This document shows, piece by piece, positions 37,201 to 48,817 of a stretch of DNA of 64,000 nt. The position numbers were made by a program, and so were the translations under genes. The first letter of the stretch is position 1. Each line of letters begins with the position of its first letter. The DNA is from Cyclina sinensis (lineage: Eukaryota > Mollusca > Bivalvia > Venerida > Veneridae): NCBI GenBank assembly GCA_012932295.1, contig JAAONU010000001.1, positions 7,091,104 through 7,155,103 of the forward strand, given 5' to 3'. The notes beneath the pieces were generated by a model, which saw only the letters and a program-made list of their open reading frames with translations, was not told the origin of the DNA and searched no databases.

Positions 37201-40200
37201 TAAACAATTTGTCAGGAAAGAAATTAGTAGTTCTTGTTGAGTTGTGTTAAGAAAAGACATATTCTAAAACAAAGCATAAAATAAAATAGAGAATTCCTTA
37301 CCAATTAAGTGAACTTTTTTCCGATTTCATTGGTTTGGAAACAAGATTTTCAACTTCTATTTATCCAATTTGATGACTGCGTTCTTGATTCAAACCAGTA
37401 CGGACGCCGAGAGTGTGGAATGCCGAAATTCACTTGAGAATATTACGCTTGGTGAAATTGGAAACAGTAACCTCCGCATTAAACAAATAATGAATTCTAA
37501 TTTTCTTCAAATAATAGCAGTCAAACAATATCCAGTTATAGGCATTTGATTGTAAATTGCATCATTTCTATAAACCTTACCACCCATGGCCATGATCCTG
37601 GTTTTGCAACAACACCGCCAACAATCCTGCTAGTGATTGGCTGAACATTAGGTACTCCACATGGGGCATTTGCCGGGTCTGAAAGCAACAAATTATTATT
37701 ATTAAAAAGTGCTTAAAAGATTTTTCCTTGATTACTTTCTATTAATTTTCTTTTCATTTTCATGGTATTTTTTTGTATTTTACAAGTACTGTTTTACTTT
37801 ATTTCAGCTCCTTCTTTCTTGCTTTGAATCTTTGTCTTCTTTCTCTCATAACTTTACCTTTTCCTTCTGTTACCACTCTTCTTTGTTTTGTTTTTTTAAT
37901 TCAATTTCTTTCTTGTTTCGTTTTCGCTTATTTTTCTTTAGTTTTCTTTCATTGTTTTTGTTAAAACCCCGACAATCTAGGTGAGTAACTGAGGTTAAAA
38001 TTTTAATGCGGTCACTGGTTGAAGATTCAAATGAAATTCAAGTTTAATCCCTAAACTGATCTATAGAAAGACCACAAACTCCGCATTTGAAAAAAAAATT
38101 ATAAGCGAACAAATTTCATTCGTCTATATGTGTACACCGGAAGTACCAAAATGAATTCAAACTGTGCGTACAAGACGAGGCATACGGATATCAGAATAAC
38201 TTGTGGTCTGAGGGTGAATACAAAAATAAAATACGGATTTTTTTTTGTTATGTTGAAAGCAATAGTTTACCAAAATAAATAATGTATTTGAGGGGTTTTG
38301 TTTATATTGCCTCTTTAAATGGTATGAACGGAACGATCAAACTTTTTAGGGAAACCATTAAGCAATATGACCTGTGATTAAGTACGATTATACAGTTATT
38401 TCATGTGTGTTTGGGGAACAGTCAAAACAGTTCGAAATGTCTTTCCTGACACCGAGGGACAATAGTTTTGACAGTTCCGCAAAAAAACATATGAAATAAC
38501 TGTTTTATTACCTAATGCTCTATATAACTGTTTAAATACCTAATACTCTATACAATTCTATACGACTGATCATCGTATGTAAACGCTTGGTTTGTTTGGG
38601 CTAAAAACCGGTACAGATCCGACATTAAACTCGGTTACAATAACAATACGAAATGGAATTAAATGAACGAAACGAACATGTATTCAATTTTAGTGTTTTC
38701 ATAACTAATTGAATTACCTCTTGTTCTTAATGTCTCCATGGTGATTAAATTCTGATTGTTAATTTGCTTATAGCGAATTGCTGAGTTTGTTTTATTATTT
38801 TATCAACCTTTTTATTTACTTCAAAATTCTGAAAATGATTGCTAGCCTAATGTCTACATGTAAGTTGTTGATAGTTTCTGCTGTTCATTTATATTTATAA
38901 TTTAATTTTGTTTTACATTACTATGTATTTTTTTAACAACAGAATTTATATGAAAGTAAAGAAATGACTGGGCTCATTTATAATGGCACACAAGAACGTT
39001 TCTTTTTATGCCCCGAAAGGAGTCAAATAGTTTTTGAACTGTCAGTCCGTCAGTCCGCACAACCGAAAATAAATAGGGGACCATCTAACTGTAAAGATAA
39101 CAAAAGAGAACAATACAGTTCATTCCGTAAAAATAGAATAAGGGGCCATTGGCCCAATTTTAAACAAAAGAAAATGCCCCCTATCCATTTTCGGTCGGAC
39201 ATCCGTCCGTCAGAAAACTAACATTGGCCATAACTACTTTATTAGTCAGTGGATTTACTTCATACTTGAACACAACACCCCTTTGGATAAAACCTTCCCA
39301 CTGACCTATATTTATTTGTCCTTGACCCCTGAATGACCTCCCCTTGAAGCTCTAATTGTCCAAAAACTTTAACATTGGCCATAACTTCCTTATTGGAAAG
39401 TGGTTTTACTTCATACTTGGACACAAAGCCCCTTTGGACAAGACTTTTCAATTGACCTATATATATTTGACCTTGACTCCTGAATGACCTTCACCTTGAA
39501 GATTCAATTCTCAAAGAACTTTTACATTGGCCATAACTTTCTTATTAGTAAGTGGATATACTTGGACACAAAACCCCTTTAAACAAGACCTTCCCATTAA
39601 CCATTATTTATTTGACCTTGAACCTTGAATGCCTTGACCTCAGCTCAAAGTCAAACACCACTTCAGGGGCATTGTCATCTTACAGTGACAGTTCTTGTTT
39701 CTTTTATCTTTAAAGCATTCACTAAATTCTCAAAGATTTGGTGAGTAATTACGTATGGAATGATGATTCAAGTTGCTAGCCTTCGGTATATAATCATGAA
39801 TCAAGTCCAAAGGCATTTTTACCAAGAAAAATAAAAATGATATTAATGTATACTTGTTATGTTATTCAGACTTGATTTTTTGTATTAAAATAGAAGAAAG
39901 AAAGAATGAGAAATTGAATTACCTGATCTGGACTTTATTTGTACAGTAGAAATATGTAGTTCCTTCAGTTTTATTTTTTCATCAGCACTGTTTGTGTGTG
40001 CTCTTTAACTCATTGGCACTTTTTTGAATTATAAAAACTTGTTTTGAATGTTTAGCAGATCAAGGTTATATTGAACGCGGTCCATTTGTTTGACTGTCTA
40101 TTTTGCCATATAATTTATAATAATACCAGCCAGCAGTTGTAATTATATGTCAGCTCTGTACCTCATTGGTATATTTACAGAATTTATGTAATTTGGCACA

Positions 40201-41301
40201 ATTGTTCACTATCATTACTTATTCAGATCCTGTTGGTTTCAATGTGCATTGTTACAGTCAGTCTAGAAGATTATGAGGGAAAAGAAAATGGTGGCAGTAC
40301 AAAAGGGAGAAGAGAAACTTCAAAGCAAACTTTGTTCTGTAAAAAAACACTGACTAGCAGGGACAGTAGTTATGTCTCCTATATATTATAGCGAAAGAGA
40401 AAAAAAACTGTAGGAACTGCTGGCTTGATATTAACCAAAATATAAACCAACATTTACTGTGGTCAGCTGAAAAAAAGTACGCCAGCAACATTTTATTCAG
40501 GTCCGGGCAACAGTTCAAACTGTTGACCAAGCAATAGTTTGAACTGTTTCATACTTGACTTTTGAACCAATCATATGCTTTCATTGTGCGCAATAGATGC
40601 GCAATAGGATGTTATAAAGTGAAAGTTACTAAAATTGAATACATGTACGTTTTTCAATGACCCTAAAGGCGCTTTACGTTCATTGAATTCCATTTCGAAT
40701 TTTTATTGTACCCGAGTTTGGTGTCGGATCTCATTCGGAACACCTCGGGCGACTTCATATAAGTCACCTCGGAAATAATGTGGTAGGCGCCATATTGGAC
40801 TATTTTATAACACAGGTGGTGTCTGGTAAACTGAAAACATTTTTTAAAGCCTCTACCTGTTTATACTTTGAATTAACATTTATTTTCATTTTTTTCTAAT
40901 GCATAAGACAAACACTGCTTGAGTTCTGCCATGTTTGTTTATATTTTTATTAAAGCCGGGGCGAATTACCATTTGGTGTATTCATACACTTACATACGAG
41001 GTCTTTATACGAAGTTGTCGGAAAAGGCCGAGTTGTTACGATTGTGTCGGATCTGTACCGGCTTCTAGCCCAAACAAACCAAGCGTTTACATACGATGAT
41101 CAGTCGTATAGAACTGTATAGAGTATTAGGTATTTAAACAGTTATATAGAGCATTAGGTAATAAATTAAAATAAATAATAATATAACAATAAAATGAATT
41201 CATGTGAAATTAAAAAGATATGAATTAAGGATTGAACACTCACCGACAGGCTGTCCAAACACTGTAGCCACAAGGCAAGCGAATACTGCTAGTTTGATCA
41301 T
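34273..41301 (-). CDS. Secreted serine protease homologue 1, catalytic residues lost
   Basis: Eight exons on the minus strand join in frame to 284 codons: 41301-41244, 37678-37581, 37083-36992, 36838-36653, 36234-36137, 35209-35070, 34919-34862, 34397-34273 (stop TAG). Residues 1-17 are a signal peptide (MIKLAVFACLVATVFGQ). R37|IVGG is the usual trypsin-fold activation site. The His loop reads ILTTAQHF where active enzymes have VLTAAHC: in the ungapped alignment H57 becomes Q79 and C58 becomes H80, while its partner C42 is Ser (FISGSG). D102 is kept (ENDIALI, D134). The Ser loop reads CGDDIGSPL instead of CxGDSGGP, so S195 is Ile227; D189 is kept (D221). Cysteines equivalent to 1-122, 168-182 and 191-220 remain. 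It should fold but not cleave peptide bonds. Intron 1 (3.56 kb) carries a TIR element and a modular repeat. The paralogue at 50197-57383 has the same lesions, so these are not sequencing errors. Confidence 0.93.
38504..41165. mobile_element. 2.66-kb region bounded by ~120-bp inverted repeats, in an intron
   Basis: Positions 38504-38624 (TTTATTACCTAATGCTCTAT through GGTACAGATCCGACA) are nearly identical to the reverse complement of 41045-41165. The left arm continues to about 38700, and that continuation matches the reverse complement of 40635-40735. The right arm has therefore been split by about 300 bp (40736-41044). The interior is non-coding apart from a modular repeat. The unit lies wholly in intron 1 of the minus-strand protease homologue, where the paralogue has only 439 bp. 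No transposase or clean target duplication was found. Confidence 0.75.
38985..39705 (+). repeat. Modular dispersed repeat with ~145-bp units
   Basis: It opens near TTTTTATGCCCCGAAAGGAG and GTCAGTCCGTCAGTCCG. Three units follow, marked by ACATTGGCCATAACTTNCTT, GTGGATTTACTTCATACTTG, ACACAAAACCCCTTTGGA and GACCTTGACNCCTGAATGACC. It ends near CACTTCAGGGGCATTGTCAT. The frame 38964-39221 is part of the repeat. Confidence 0.75.
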
Positions 41302-41583
41302 ATTCTGAAAAACAATAACAAGCTGTGATTTATATGTGATAGAATGGTTAAATAAGAATTGGCAATTATCATCTAAAAACAAACAGGAAAGAACAAGAAC
41401 ATTAATTTAACTGGCTTTAGATATGAACATTCAAACTTTTAAGACAAACAGCAGATGCATTTTATATAATCTTATAAAAAAATCAATTCCTTCTAGAAAA
41501 AAATATATTCGGCAATTAATTAATGCATGTAAAATATCAGAGCAAGTGATTATTTTATACTTCTTTCAAGCAATTGAAGTTAC

Positions 41584-41646
41584 CTTGTTCCAGTTGTTTC
41601 CTCTGCAAGAAAGAAAGCGGCTTCCCTTTTATCTTATCTTTATAAA
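41584..41646 (-). promoter_or_regulatory. Putative TATA box and 5' leader exon of protease homologue 1
   Basis: TTTATAAA (41639-41646) is a palindromic TATA box. About 30 bases downstream on the minus strand would start a short leader ending at 41584 with CAAG|GTAACT, a good splice donor. The coding exon is preceded by TTTTTCAG|AAT just before the ATG at 41301, a good acceptor. This implies a non-coding first exon of about 30 bases and a ~280-bp 5' intron. Inference from signals only. Confidence 0.5.
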
Positions 41647-41817
41647 GGACAGGTTAAGGGGAAATGACCTGTCTTCGTCTTATCTATGTCCGACATTGCA
41701 TGAAAATTATTGTGAGGTAACAAAAGGAAATCTATTGTAGTCTACATGTTGGACAGAAAATTTCAATTACCAAACAGTTTCTATTAGCTTGGAACTTTAT
41801 TGAATATCTTAAAGAAT

Positions 41818-42250
41818 CGGAGCCATCAAACATTAAGGAAGCCATGATAGATTTGCCTTGCAGTTGCCGCATCAGGAGCCATCAAACATTTAGGAAGCCA
41901 CGATAGATTTGCCTTGCAGTTGCCGCATCAGGAGCCATCAAACATTTAGGAAGCCATGATAGATCTGCCTTGCAGTTGCAGCATCAGGAGCCATTAAACA
42001 TTTAAGAAGCCATGATAGATTGGCCTTCCAGTTGCCGCATCTGAAGCCATCAAGCATTTAGGAAGTCTTGATAGATTTGCCTTGCAGTTGCCGCATCAGG
42101 AGCCATCAAACATTTAGGAAGCCATAATAGATTTGCCTTGCAGTTGCAGCATCAGGAGCCATCAGACATTTAGGAAGCCATGATAGATTTGCCTTGCAGT
42201 TGCCGCATCAGGAGGCATAAAACATTTAGGAAGCCATGATAGATTTTCCT
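41818..42250. repeat. 56-bp tandem repeat, about 7.5 copies
   Basis: The unit GGAGCCATCAAACATTTAGG continues AAGCCATGATAGATTTGCC and TTGCAGTTGCCGCATCA. Copies differ at a few positions (CCACGATAG, CCATAATAG, TTGCAGCATCA). No coding content supported. Confidence 0.9.
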
Positions 42251-42587
42251 TGCTTTTAATGGTAGTAATTTTATTCAAGAGCGTAGGTCTCAAATCATAG
42301 TGCAGACAATATTCAACGATTTTCGCGACATTGCTATCTCTTCTCTAATGATTCCGTATGTCTCGTACAAGGGCATGATGACCGCATTCTTGTGCATGAT
42401 TTATGAATCTTAATAAAAGCTATTTTGTACTTCATGACATGGAGGTTTTCTGTTGAAAAAAAGCTTGCATACCTTATTCACGACAGTAAAAACAGGCGTT
42501 ATCGGTAATTGCTACATGCCCTTAATGTGTTTGCCGAGCAGTTGTGCGCTGCTTTATAAGTAAAGTCTTCTGCACAAATGTCGATTT

Positions 42588-43500
42588 TTAGCTCACCTGG
42601 TCAGGTATAGCTTTAAGTATACTATTTTGTTCGTCGTCAGTCGTCCGTCCCTCGTCCATAATTGACTTCAAACGACGTCTCCTCCCATACCACTAGGTCA
42701 ACTGCAATTAAACTTTACAGAAATGGTCATTGTATAGCCCTTTTTCAAAATTATATAAAAAATGAAATTCCATGCAGAACTCGGGTTGCCGTGGCAACTG
42801 AAAGGAAAAACTGTTTAAAAAATCTTGTCTGAAACCAAAAGGCTTAAAACTTACATATTTGTTTGATCTCATCATCTAGTAGACTTCTACGAAAGTTATA
42901 TAAATCATGGCTCTGGGGTCAGAATTTGCCCCACTCCAGGGGTCACTTGATTTTATATAAACTTATATAAGAAAAACTTAACAAATATTCTTGTCAGAAA
43001 CCATAAGACCTAGAGTTAAGATGTTTGGTATGATTGTCTAGTGGACCTCTACTAAGTTCATACAAATCATAGACCGTGGATCAAAATTGGCCTAGAGCTT
43101 AAATATTTGGTTTGAAGCATCATCTAAGTGACCTCTACCAAAATTATATAAATCATGGCTCTTGGGTTAAAAGTGACTCCACTTCAGGAGTCTCTTGAAT
43201 TTACAAAGACTTGTATAGGAAAAACCTTAAAAATGCACTTGTCAGAAACCACTAGGCGTAGGGTTAATATATTGTGTGTGTGTCATTGTCTGGTGACCAG
43301 ATTTGTACAAGTGATTGCATCTGGATCAAATTTGGCCCCGCCCCAGTGGTCACTTGGTTTTACAAAAAGTTATATAGGAAAAAGTTTTAAAATATCTTCT
43401 TGCCAGAAAGTGAAAGGCCTTGAGCTTAGATATATATGGTTAAGCGTTGCCTAGTTAAGTAGATAGGCTTTGAAGGTTCTTTGCCCTCACCAGGGTACCC
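42588..43500 (+). repeat. Modular dispersed repeat with GTCAGTCGTCCGTCC head
   Basis: It opens with TTAGCTCACCTGGTCAGGTA and a CGTCGTCAGTCGTCCGTCCC head. Units of roughly 170-220 bp follow, carrying ARAAACCATAAGRCCTAGAG, TCTAGTGGACCTCTACTAA, ATAAATCATGGCTCTGGG and CCAGGGGTCACTTGATTTT. Copies become less alike to the right. The frame 43155-43454 is part of it. Confidence 0.7.
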
Positions 43501-43943
43501 CTCCCAACCAAAAAAAAAAACAAATTCATTGGATGGGGTAGGAAGGTACTTTACCTTCATCCAACTATATCCTTGACTTTCATGTGACCTCCTGACCTAC
43601 TTCCTTGATTGTTGAATCTATATCAATGAATTTTTTTACTTTTTAAATAATATTGCATGCAGACCTTGGTTGACCTTGTCCTACTTACCTACTTCCTGTT
43701 GACCGTCTTTCCTGGTTATAAAATATTTTCATATGTAATGTGATATTTGAACCGTCGGCCATTTGACACATGCCCCCCCCCAACCCACCCCCTCCCAACA
43801 CACACCTTTTCAGGTGGGCGGCCATTTGGTAATATTGTTTATTTCTTTTTATTTCATTTGCTTAAGTCTAATGGGCAATTCAGCTAGAGCAAGCATAAAA
43901 GAACAACCTTCATCCGAAATTTCGAGTATTCCCGCTTCTTCAA

Positions 43944-46900
43944 ATGTGCGTGAAGTTAGCTGCCAGTTGCCAGTTGACAGTTGCCAATTCAATTGCCAAC
44001 TGGCAACTGGCATCTAACTTCATAGTCCAGCTACCAATTCAAACTAAAATGAAATTGTAACTAGAAGCCAGATCGCCACAGAAGGCGAATTGTCAATTGG
44101 CAGCCAGGTGCCAATTCAAAAAGTAGCGTGAATTCTGACAATTGAGTGAATTGGCAGCTGGCAACTGGCAGCCAGATGCCAATTCAAAAAGCATCATGAA
44201 AACTGAACATTGAGTGAATTGGCAACTGGCAACTGCCGGTCAGGTGCCAATTCGTCTAAGACGTGAATCGTCAACTGGCAACTGGCAGCAAGATGCCAGT
44301 TCGACGAGTATCATGCATTAGTGATATTAATTGAATTGGCAACTGGCAGCCAGATGCCAATTCATTAAAGATCGCGAATTGTCAACTGGCATCTGGCAGC
44401 CAGAAGCCATTTCGACAAATATTATCAATTGGTGACATACACTGAATTGGCAATTATCAACTGGAAACCAGATGCCAATTCATTTAAGATCGCGAATAGG
44501 CAACTGGCAACTGACAGCAAGATGCCAGTTCGACAAATACCATGAATTATTGATATTAACTGAATTGGAAACTTGCAACTGGCAGCTAGATATCAATTCG
44601 TCAAAAACAACGAATTGTCAACTGGCAACTGTCACCTAGATAACAATTCCAGAAGTATCATGAATTATTAATATTAACTGAATTGGCAACTAGGAAACTG
44701 GCAGCCAGATGTCAATTCGTCAAAAATCGCGAATTTTCAACTGGCAACTGGCAGCTAGATGCCAATTCCAGAAGTATCATGAATTATTTATATTAACTTA
44801 ATTGGCCACTAGAAATTGCCAGCCATGTGCCAATTCATTAAAGATCGCGAATGGCAACTGGCAACTGGCAGCTAGATGCCAATTCCAGAAGTATCATGAA
44901 TTATTTATATTAACTTAATTGGCCACTAGAAATTGCCAACCATGTGCCAATTCATTAAAGATCGCGAATGGCAACTGGCAACTCGCAGCCAGATGCCAGT
45001 TCGAATAATACCATGAATTATTGATATTAACCGAATTGGAAACTGGCAACTGGCAGGCAGATGCCAATTCGACAAATATTATAAATTTGTGACATTCACT
45101 GAATTGGCAACTAGCAACTGGCAGCCAGATACCAATTCATTAAATATCGCGATTTGGCAACTGGCAACTGGCAGCTAGATGCCAATTCCAGAAGTATCAT
45201 GAATTATTTATATTAACTTAATTGGCCACTAGAAATTGCCAACCATGTGCCAATTCATTAAAGATCGCGAATGGCAACTGGCAACTCGCAGCCAGATGCC
45301 AGTTCGAATAATACCATGAATTATTGATATTAACCGAATTGGAAACTGGCAACTGGCAGGCAGATGCCAATTCGACAAATATTATAAATTTGTGACATTC
45401 ACTGAATTGGCAACTAGCAACTGGCAGCCAGATACCAGTTCATTAAATATCGCGATTTGGCAACTGGCAGTCAGATGCCAATTCGACAAATACCATAAAT
45501 GTTTGATATTAACTAAATTTGCTACTGGCAACTGGCAGCCAGATGCCAATTCGACAAATATTATAAATTGGCGACATTAACTGAATTGGCAACTAGCAAC
45601 TGGCAGCCAGATGCCAATTCATTAAAGATCGCGTATTGGCAAATTGCAACTGGCAGCCAGATGCCAGTTCGACAAATACCATGCATTATTGATATTAACT
45701 GAATGGGAAACTGGCAACTGTCAGCCAGATGCCAATTCGACAAAAATTTTAAATTGTTGACATTTACTGAATTGGCAACTAGCAACTGGCAGCCAGATGC
45801 CAATTCATTCAAGATCGCGTATTGGCAAATTGCAACTGGCAGCCAGATGCCAGTTCGACAAATACCATGCATTATTGATATTAACTGAATTGGAAACTAG
45901 CAACTGGCAGCCAGATGACAATTCATTAAAGATCGCGTATTGGCAAATTGCAACTGGCAGCCAGATGCCAGTTCGACAAATACCATGCATTTTTTATATT
46001 TACTGAATTGGAAACTAGCAACTGGCAGCAAGATGCCAATTCGACAAAGATTATAAATTGGTGACATTTACAGAATTGGCAACTAGACGTGAATCGTCAA
46101 CTGGCAACTGGTAGCAAGATGCCAGTTCGACGAGTATCATGCATTAGTGATATTAATTGTATTTGCAACTGGCAGCCAGATGCCAATTCATTAAAGATCG
46201 CGAATTGTCAACGGGCAACTGGCAGCCAGAAGCCATTTCGACAAATATTATAAATTGGTGACATTAACTGAATTGGCAATTATCAACTGGCAGCCAGATG
46301 CCAATTCATTAATGATCGCGAATTGGCAACTGGCAACTAGATGCCAATTCCAGAAGTATCATGAATTATTGATATAAACTGAATTGGCAACTGGAAATTG
46401 GCAGTCATATGCCAGTTCGTTAAAGATCGCGAACTGAAAACTGGCAGCCAGAAGCCAATTCGACAAATATCATAAATTGGTGACATTTACTGAATCGGTA
46501 ACTGACAACTGGCAGCCAGATGCCAATTCGTTAAAGATGGCGAATTGGCAACTGGCATCTGGCAGCCAGATGCCAATTCGTCAAATACCTTGAATCATTA
46601 ATATTAGCTGAATTGGCAACTGGCAGCCAGATGCCAATTCGTTAAAAATCGCAAATTGGCAACTGGCAGCCACATGCTAATTCGTCAAATACCTTGAATC
46701 ATTGATATTAGCTGAATTGGCAACTGGCAACAGGCAGCCAGATGCCAATTCGTCAAAAATCGCGAATTGTCAATTGGCAACTGGCAGCTAGATGCCAATT
46801 CCAGTAGTATCATCATTTATTTATTTTAATTTAATTGAAAATGTCTAATTGGCATCTGGCTACAAATTGACAGTTGACTATTCGCAATTTTTTACGAACT

Positions 46901-47938
46901 GGCATCTGGCTGCCAGTTGCCAGTTGCCACTTCACTCACTGTCCAAAATTCATAATGCTTGTCAAGTTGGCATCTAGCTGCCGTATCCAGTTGTTGATAT
47001 ATGATCTTTAACGAATTGGCTTCAAGCTGCCAGTTGCCAATTCAGTTAATAGCAATAATTTATGGTAAATGTCGAATTGGCATCTGGCTAACAATTGACA
47101 GTAGACTATTCGTAATTTTTGACGAACTGGCATCTGGCTACCAGTTGCCAGTTGCCCATTCATTCTATGTTAGTGATTCATGATACTTTTTGAACTGGCA
47201 TATGACTTCCAGTTGCCAGTTGCCAATTTACGATCTTTAACGAATTGGCATCTGACTTCCAGTTGCCAGTTGCCAATTCGGTTAATATCAATAATTCATG
47301 ATAAATTTCGAATTGGCATCTGGCTACCAATTGACAGTTGCCGATTCGCAAGTTTTGACATACTGGCATCTGGCTGCCAGTTGCCAATTCACTCTATGTT
47401 CATAATTCATGATACTTGTCGAACTTGCATCTGGCTGCCTGTTGCGAGTTGCCAATTCCCTCTATTTAACAAATTGGCATCTGGCTGCCAGTAACCAGTT
47501 GCCAATTTGGTTAATATCAATAATTTATGATAAATGTCGAATTGGCATCTGGCTACCAATTGACAGTTGGCGATTCGCACGTTTTGACGAACTGGCATCT
47601 GGCTGCCAGTTGCCAATTCACTCTATGTTCATAATTCATGATACTTGTCGAACTGGCATCTTGCTGCCAGTTGCCAATTCGCTATTTTTAACGAACTGGC
47701 ACCTAGCTTCCAGTTGTCAGTTGCTGAATCGATTAATATTAATAGTTTATGAAACATCGAATTGGCATCTGACTACCAATTGACGGTTGACGATTCGCAA
47801 ATTTTGAGAACTGGCAGCTAGCTACGATTTCAAATAAGTTTGAATTAGCAGCTGGACTATGAAGTTGGCTGCCAGTTGCCAGTTGCCAATTGAATTGGCA
47901 ACCGGCAACTGGCAACTGGCAGCTAACTTCACGCACAT
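43944..47938. mobile_element. 3,995-bp foldback element with 9-bp target duplication
   Basis: The ends are inverted copies: ATGTGCGTGAAGTTAGCTGC at 43944 and its reverse complement ending at 47938. The direct 9-mer CTTCTTCAA flanks it at 43935-43943 and 47939-47947. Nearly the whole element is tandem repeats of a ~55-60 bp unit built on GGCAACTGGCAGCCAGATGC followed by CAATTC. Units pair into ~115-bp dimers whose spacers alternate between GTTAAAGATCGCGAATTG and CGACAAATACCATGAATTAT. Orientation reverses near 46830-46860, so the left ~2.9 kb can pair with the right ~1.1 kb. No transposase is encoded. A 9-bp duplication with long inverted ends points to Mutator-like transposition or a Foldback-type element; the class is inference. 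Many small open frames inside are repeat artefacts. Confidence 0.9.
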
Positions 47939-47947
47939 CTTCTTCAA

Positions 47948-48811
47948 AATCATGTAAATATGTATGGTATTGAATGATTCATTAAGTAATGCCAAGGTGT
48001 CAGTCAAAAATTCTAAGTTAATAATGTTAATCGACTGAATAATATTAATCTACCTAGAGTTGAGATGTTGTTGAACTTTTTTGTTACGAAATGTATATTT
48101 ACTTTTTTGATTTATGCCTAAAAGGAACATTTTTGAGCACATATTCCTCTTTAAATTATGAATTCTTCTAGAATTAATAAATAAATTACATATGCAGAAT
48201 GGTAATTTTGTGGAATTTTCGTCTTGCCTATTAGTAGAAATATATATTACGTGAGAGTTTCGATTTTCAAGGGTCATTAACATTCTTTTGTCTGCTAATT
48301 TGAAAAGCTTGTTTTGTTTATATTCACTTATATTTATTTACCCGTCTTGCTATTGCATTGTAAAAATACTTAATCTATGTTCGCCTAAAAATTCCATTAT
48401 CTGTATCTCCTAAGTTCTGACGTATACATGAGCATAATTCTAAATTGCAACACATTTTGACCGTGATGTTATTATCTGGACTGACATTTTGTAACATTGT
48501 TCCTTATCTCTGACGTTTTTCAACACTTAATCATAGCGTGAATAGGGGCTACACATAGTAAATATACAGGATCACGGTAAGAACTACTAAAATTTTAACT
48601 ATTTTAATTGAACGGATAATTTTCCTTTCCTATGTCTTGAAAGGGTGTCTATGGCATCTGTTTCCTTTAATCAGTCATTTAATAGAATTTGGTTTTCAAT
48701 TTCATCAAATAGTATCTCACGCATTTGATATATTTTGACTCCTCCATTGAGCATTCCTATTCAATAATTTTTTGAAGAATTTTGGTCATAAATCTTTGCA
48801 CACGTCGGTCG
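47948..48811. other. Spacer between two foldback elements, nothing recognised
   Basis: AT-rich and non-coding. The minus-strand frame 48050-48283 has no recognisable motif. Confidence 0.4.
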
Positions 48812-48817
48812 GTCTGG

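Noticed and set aside
37709..37984. Phe/Ser-rich hydrophobic open frame suggesting a membrane protein
   Set aside because: It is a T-rich intronic stretch of protease homologue 1 (just upstream of exon 2) translated on the opposite strand; composition alone explains it.
41830..42250. CRISPR-like array (regular 56-bp repeats)
   Set aside because: Units are contiguous with no unique spacers, and the genome is eukaryotic.
43763..47936. Dozens of 60-124 codon open frames on both strands rich in Ala-Ser-Gly-Cys-Gln-Leu (ASGCQL) or NWQ
   Set aside because: They are translations of the foldback tandem repeat; both strands and several frames are open because the unit contains few stop triplets. No gene signals.
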